Assembly: GCA_002394685.1 (NCBI GenBank)
Contig: DGUP01000063.1
Span: forward strand, 62,001 to 126,000
Source of the DNA: Treponema sp. UBA4307
GTDB lineage: Bacteria > Spirochaetota > Spirochaetia > Treponematales > Treponemataceae
Reading direction: 5' to 3'
DNA length: 64,000 nucleotides
Shown here in pieces: positions 60,159 through 64,000 of this stretch (the first letter of the stretch is position 1; every line of letters begins with the position of its first letter). A program made the translations under genes and the position numbers. The notes beneath the pieces are model-generated. The model was given only the letters and a program-made list of their open reading frames with translations. It made no database searches and was not told where the DNA came from.

Positions 60159-60479
60159 ATGTTTGTATCTATAGTTCTTGATCCGGGCAGTACTGACAGT
60201 GCCCGTTCTATGGTTAATATTCTCGCTCACACAGGCTTTAAGAAAATTCAAAGGGCCTGCTGGGAGAATATGAGCCTGAGTGAAAGTGACCTGGCTAATT
60301 TGAAAAAGGAAATTGACCGGGTAACTGATTATTACGACAATGTTAGGATCTATCAGTTTCCTGTTGACGGAATGTTTGTAATTACAGAACTAAAGGAAAA
60401 AAGGTGGAAGCGCTGCCAGATGAAGGCTCAGGCCGTTAATCAGAACAAAGGAACTGGTCCAAATCCGGTAAAGCGATGA
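60159..60479 (+). CDS. orphan Cas2-like protein
   Basis: The 106-residue protein has the Cas2/VapD ferredoxin pattern: strand FVSIVLDPG with an Asp at residue 8, helix DSARSMVNILAHTGF, strand KKIQRACWEN, helix DLANLKKEIDRVTDYYD, strand NVRIYQFPVDGMFVI. Cas2 proteins normally act with Cas1 in CRISPR spacer capture. No cas1, other cas gene or repeat array is in the window, and the gene stands among core genes before prfB. It is therefore more likely a repurposed nuclease or toxin-like relative. There is no ribosome site. Confidence 0.7.
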   Translation: MFVSIVLDPGSTDSARSMVNILAHTGFKKIQRACWENMSLSESDLANLKKEIDRVTDYYDNVRIYQFPVDGMFVITELKEKRWKRCQMKAQAVNQNKGTGPNPVKR

Positions 60480-60601
60480 AAGAATTTGTTATTCTTAAGC
60501 CAATTTGATAGTAATTTGACAGTCTTACAATTCAATTTGACTCAAAAAAACAAAAGCAGAGTTTGCTGCTTAAATATTTTATTTATACAAAGGTTTTTGA
60601 A

Positions 60602-61745
60602 ATGCTTGAAGATTTAAAAGAACCAATTGACGAACTTAAGGCAAATATTAAGGACGTCTGGGGGCGTCTTTGACCCTGACGAAATCAGAAAGAAGATAAG
60701 GGAAAAAGAAGCTGTAACTACTCAGCCTGGTTTTTGGGATGACAATGACAAGGCTACAAAAGTTATGAACGACATCAAAATGCTCAAGGGAAGAATTGAA
60801 CCCTGGGAAGAATTGATGCAGACTGCTGATGATCTGGAAACCCTTTACCAACTGGGAATGGAAGAAAATGATCAGAGCGTGGAAAGTGAACTTAGGGAAC
60901 AGCTGGAAGAAGCTCAGAAAAAGTATGATCATGAATCAATCCTCAATCTTTTAAGTGATGAGGTTGACAAGAACGACTGCTTCTTAAGTGTTCACGCAGG
61001 TGCTGGTGGTACTGAAGCCTGTGACTGGACTTTTATGCTCAGCCGTATGTATCAGCGCTGGGCCGAAAGACACGGTTATAAAGTTCAGGTTCTTGAAGAA
61101 GAAGAAGTTGAAGGCGGTTTAAAATCCATTAACATGAAAATCTCCGGACCATATGTTTATGGCTATACAAAGGGAGAGGCTGGAGTTCACCGTCTGGTAC
61201 GCATTTCTCCATTTGATGCTAATGCAAGACGTCATACATCATTTGCATCAGTTTATGTATTCCCTGTTCTTGACGATTCAATCGAAGTAAAGATTGATCC
61301 AAAAGATCTCAGAGTTGATACTTACCGTTCTGGAGGTAAAGGTGGACAGCACGTTAACAAAACTGAATCTGCTGTTCGTTTTACACACCTTCCTACAGGT
61401 ATAGTTGTTGCCTGTGACAGTGAACGTTCTCAGCTTATGAACCGTCAGACTGCAATGAGTGTTTTAAGGTCTCGTCTTTACGAATACTATAAGGAACAGC
61501 AGGAAAAAGAGAACTCAAAATTTGCCGGAGAAAAAAAGGATATTTCTTTTGGCAGCCAGATTCGTTCTTATGTATTCCAGCCTTACACAATGGTAAAGGA
61601 TCACAGAACTAAATATTCTGTAGGTAATATTCAGGGTGTAATGGATGGTGATATTGATGGTTTCCTGGATTCATGGCTTTCTGTTAAATGGAAGGGGCTC
61701 CCTGTTTCAGGAGACGATGATGACGATTTAGGAGATGAAGAATAA
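60602..61745 (+). CDS. prfB: peptide chain release factor 2, with programmed +1 frameshift
   Basis: RF2 ends translation at UGA and UAA. The first 23 codons run in one frame to an in-frame TGA at 60671; a +1 shift on CTT continues the protein for a total of 380 residues. The shift site is the classic form: GGGGG, 3 bases, then CTT TGA C. Downstream the SPF stop-recognition tripeptide (RISPFDANA) and the GGQ motif (GGKGGQHVNK) are intact. The site lets low RF2 raise its own synthesis. The last 11 bases overlap the next gene. Confidence 0.95.
60660..60673 (+). promoter_or_regulatory. prfB frameshift site
   Basis: GGGGG-CGT-CTT-TGA: the internal Shine-Dalgarno-like G run is exactly 3 bases before the slippery CTT, the same spacing as in E. 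coli prfB. The base after TGA is C, the weak stop context. Confidence 0.95.
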
Positions 61746-63504
61746 ATTGAAACTGCGGAAAATAATTGTAATTCTTTTCTGCATACTCAATTTAATTCAG
61801 AACGTCTCTGCTGACGACTGGGTGCTTGGAGCAGCGCAGTTTACATATGCAAAACAGACTTCTCTCACATCAACTCAGGAAGGATTGACCAAAGTTATTC
61901 CTTCCCTGATTCTTGAGCAGATTTCTGTCGGCTCCAAACACCTTCCCGGAGCTGAGGAACTTTATTACAGACAGAATCAGTCACTTAAAGCTAAAAGAAC
62001 TTCTCTTTTCCTCCAGTTGTCAAAAGAAATTAAAAGCAGGGATTCTCTTTTACTCACAGAAAAGAATCCTGCAAAATTAAAAAAACTTATCAAAGCTGAA
62101 GATGAAAAAATTGCCCTCATTCAAAAAGAAATTGAAGAAAATCTTGTGGAAGAAGAAAAACTCTTAAATGAGAGAAAGACTGAGGAAGAAGCGGCAAAAA
62201 ATCAAACTGACATTACTTTTAATGAAAAAAAAGGTTCACCTCACAAAATTGTTACCAGTGAAAATGTTGTTCTCTATAAAAGTAGCTATGATGCTCTTCT
62301 TGAAATAGATTCTTTATCCGGGGAAGTTACTCCTTCTGAAATTGAAAAGGCTTGTAAAAGTGCAAAGATAAACGGCCTTCTAACAGGCAGAATTACTTCT
62401 TACGGTGACTATATTATGGTCAATGTAGAAATCAGAACTTATCCCGGAGGAAGTCTTCTTGGTGCCGCTACTGATATTGGGACAATAAAAAATCTTCAGT
62501 CAATTACCTCGAATCTTGTTCAGGAACTGATGCCGAAAATTGCAAATGCTCTTCCTGTAGAACTTTATTTTGATATATTCCCTGCTGAAAAAAAATCATC
62601 CGTAATTCTTTCTCTGGATGGGGTAATTTACAATCCTTGTCCGGAAAAAATTATTGTGGAAGCAGGTCTTCATTCTCTTGAGTTTGATTGTCCTTCATCC
62701 AATAAAATTGCCTTTACTTATGATTTTTCAGATAATCCAGCTTTTTACATAAGCCTGCCTTTTACAGAAAAAATTGACGGTCAGCTAAATCTTTATTTGA
62801 AAAATCAACTGGAAGGATCTTTTTATTCCAACGGAAAAAATGAAGGAAATACAAATGAAAATTATTTTACCAGTATTTCTATAAATGGAAATCCTGTTAT
62901 AGGTCAGTTTATTTCCAATGAAAAACAAAAGGTGTTAAAAGAAAAAAAAGTTACTCTTGAAGATGGTTCAGAAGTTACGGAACTTGTGGAAGAAGAAGGG
63001 GAACCTTATTCAACATTTTTTTACATCCCAAAAAGTGCTCTTGTTGAAGACAGTAACTTACTTGTTAATGTTAAATTAAATGATTTAAATGAAATGATAA
63101 ATAAACGGCGTATATGGATGTACAGGGGCTATACGGCTTTTGTAATTTCAGTTCCAGTAATGATGATTGCTAATGGCATGGCCCAGTCAACTGTTAATGC
63201 CTATAATTCAGGTTTAGAGGACAGCAGCACGGCAATTTTCTGGAATACGGCAAAATATATAACTATTGGTACAACTGTTGCCAGTGCTGGATTTTTCATC
63301 TATGAACTTGTGCGCTATCTGAATGCGGCTTCCGGAGTTCTTCCTGTAAATGCTTATCCTGTAAGTGAAGAAAAAATTCCTCATTTTGAAAAAAGCGTGC
63401 CTTCAGAAGAAGAAAGTGAAACATCTGAAGAAACAAAAGATTCTGAATCTGAAGGAATTAATATAGAAAATACAGAAATTACAGAGGAATCAAATCCTCA
63501 ATAA
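61735..63504 (+). CDS. exported protein of unknown function between prfB and ftsY
   Basis: The 589-residue protein starts with a signal peptide (hydrophobic residues about 9-25, ending NVSADD). A Lys/Glu-rich coiled coil spans about 95-160. A domain near 170-290 (GLLTGRITSYGDYIMVNVEIRTYPGG) resembles lipoprotein or curli-type sensor domains; a PEGA-like piece follows (LSLDGVIYNPCPEKIIVEAG). Two hydrophobic segments lie near residues 465-480 and 500-525, so it may be anchored. The tail is very acidic. It is conserved-looking but unnamed to me, and is coupled to prfB by an 11-base overlap. Confidence 0.7.
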   Translation: MKNKLKLRKIIVILFCILNLIQNVSADDWVLGAAQFTYAKQTSLTSTQEGLTKVIPSLILEQISVGSKHLPGAEELYYRQNQSLKAKRTSLFLQLSKEIKSRDSLLLTEKNPAKLKKLIKAEDEKIALIQKEIEENLVEEEKLLNERKTEEEAAKNQTDITFNEKKGSPHKIVTSENVVLYKSSYDALLEIDSLSGEVTPSEIEKACKSAKINGLLTGRITSYGDYIMVNVEIRTYPGGSLLGAATDIGTIKNLQSITSNLVQELMPKIANALPVELYFDIFPAEKKSSVILSLDGVIYNPCPEKIIVEAGLHSLEFDCPSSNKIAFTYDFSDNPAFYISLPFTEKIDGQLNLYLKNQLEGSFYSNGKNEGNTNENYFTSISINGNPVIGQFISNEKQKVLKEKKVTLEDGSEVTELVEEEGEPYSTFFYIPKSALVEDSNLLVNVKLNDLNEMINKRRIWMYRGYTAFVISVPVMMIANGMAQSTVNAYNSGLEDSSTAIFWNTAKYITIGTTVASAGFFIYELVRYLNAASGVLPVNAYPVSEEKIPHFEKSVPSEEESETSEETKDSESEGINIENTEITEESNPQ

Positions 63505-63539
63505 AATACACAATTAAATTCTATATATCTGGAGTAAAT

Positions 63540-64000
63540 ATGGCTAAAACATCTTTTGCAGAAAAACTAAAAAATCTTTTTTCATCTCATAAGACAATTG
63601 AAAGTGAATTTTTTGAAGATTTAACTGATGCACTTATTGAAGGTGATGTTGGTGCAAAAAATGCCATGCAGCTGACAGATGAACTTGAGGCAATTGTAAA
63701 AAAAGAAAAGATTTCCAGCAAAGAAGAAATTTATACAGTCCTTAAAAATCTTATTAAGCCTTATGTAAAAAAAATCTCCTTTGAACCTCAGGAAGGTAAG
63801 ACTAATATTTATATGGTCCTGGGAGTAAATGGAGTGGGTAAAACAACTTCCGTTGCAAAGATGGGTAAAGTCTTTTCTCAGGTTTGTTCAAATGTTGTTC
63901 TTGCAGCCAGCGATACTTTCCGTGCTGCTGCAGTTGATCAGATTTCCATGCATGGAGAAAGACTGGGATTAAGGGTTGTTAAACATCAGATGGGAAGCGA
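63540..64000 (+). CDS. ftsY: signal recognition particle receptor FtsY, N-terminal part
   Basis: The gene runs off the window; about 153 codons are visible. It starts with a short N domain (KTSFAEKLKNLFSSH) and lacks the long acidic A domain of E. coli FtsY. The G domain begins with VNGVGKTTSVAKMG (G1, near residue 96), then ASDTFRAAAVDQ (G2). FtsY and Ffh target ribosomes to the membrane. A TGGAG ribosome site lies 5 bases before the ATG. Confidence 0.93.
   Translation, partial: MAKTSFAEKLKNLFSSHKTIESEFFEDLTDALIEGDVGAKNAMQLTDELEAIVKKEKISSKEEIYTVLKNLIKPYVKKISFEPQEGKTNIYMVLGVNGVGKTTSVAKMGKVFSQVCSNVVLAASDTFRAAAVDQISMHGERLGLRVVKHQMGS

Noticed and set aside
60159..60479. An active CRISPR-Cas system
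   Set aside because: Only a Cas2-like gene is present; no cas1, effector or repeat-spacer array can be seen in the window.
60627..60671. prfB starting at an ATG-like codon in the +1 frame
   Set aside because: The frameshift signal and the upstream ATG at 60602 explain the gene fully.

Overview
The window looks like chromosomal DNA from a spirochaete of the genus Treponema, most likely a gut or rumen commensal and not a syphilis-group pathogen. This is inferred from the AT-rich base composition, the run rimP-nusA-infB-rbfA-truB/ribF-rpsO-pnp, the many secreted TPR and HEAT proteins, and a secreted family 26 beta-mannanase. No phage, insertion sequence, CRISPR array or rRNA operon was found. 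Almost all of the window is core genome, densely coded on both strands.

Layout. 1-2.6 kb: the tail of a LytM-like protein, a secreted protein and a DnaQ-like exonuclease. 2.6-7.6 kb (minus): two phosphohexomutases and the mannanase. 7.7-13.7 kb: mnmA, a degenerate LytM-like protein with a beta-rich partner, a regulator joining an HTH to a PTS EIIA domain, a transglutaminase-like protein and a pseudouridine synthase. 13.7-23.7 kb: the translation and RNA-decay operon, with a promoter and a leader terminator before rimP, a TruB-RibF fusion, and leader hairpins before pnp. 23.8-30.7 kb: M16 peptidase, dut, lptF, lptG, tgt and a HEAT-repeat protein. 30.8-35.9 kb: a GC-rich structured intergenic element, a DEAH helicase, three small unknown proteins and a PdxR-like regulator. 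36-40.1 kb: pyridoxal kinase, bactofilin, a TPR protein, mtaB and a formate/nitrite-type channel. 40.2-42.1 kb (minus): a GGGtGRT-family protein with a NifU/IscU-like partner, plus the decayed tail of a second GGGtGRT gene. 42.3-49.7 kb (minus): a 1547-residue membrane SpoIIE-type phosphatase overlapping a long secreted repeat protein. 49.9-52.2 kb (minus): a GH57-like protein lacking its catalytic residues and a DUF4912 protein. 52.3-53.7 kb: a zinc-ribbon membrane protein, a candidate C-rich small RNA, tRNA-Lys and a tRNA-like terminator. 53.7-64 kb: phoH, pgpH, ybeY, a CBS protein, a TPR protein, an orphan Cas2-like protein, prfB with its programmed frameshift, a secreted protein and the start of ftsY.

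Themes. Translation and RNA metabolism dominate: rimP, nusA, infB, rbfA, truB, rpsO, pnp, mnmA, tgt, mtaB, ybeY, prfB, RluA-type synthase, tRNA-Lys. A second theme is the cell envelope: lptF/lptG, bactofilin, LytM-like proteins and many exported repeat proteins. The observations I rate highest are the candidate small RNA with four CCC motifs in or beside hairpin loops, the rimP-nusA leader terminator, the TruB-RibF fusion, the GGGtGRT/NifU-like pair, the catalytically dead GH57-like protein with DUF4912, and the orphan Cas2-like protein.
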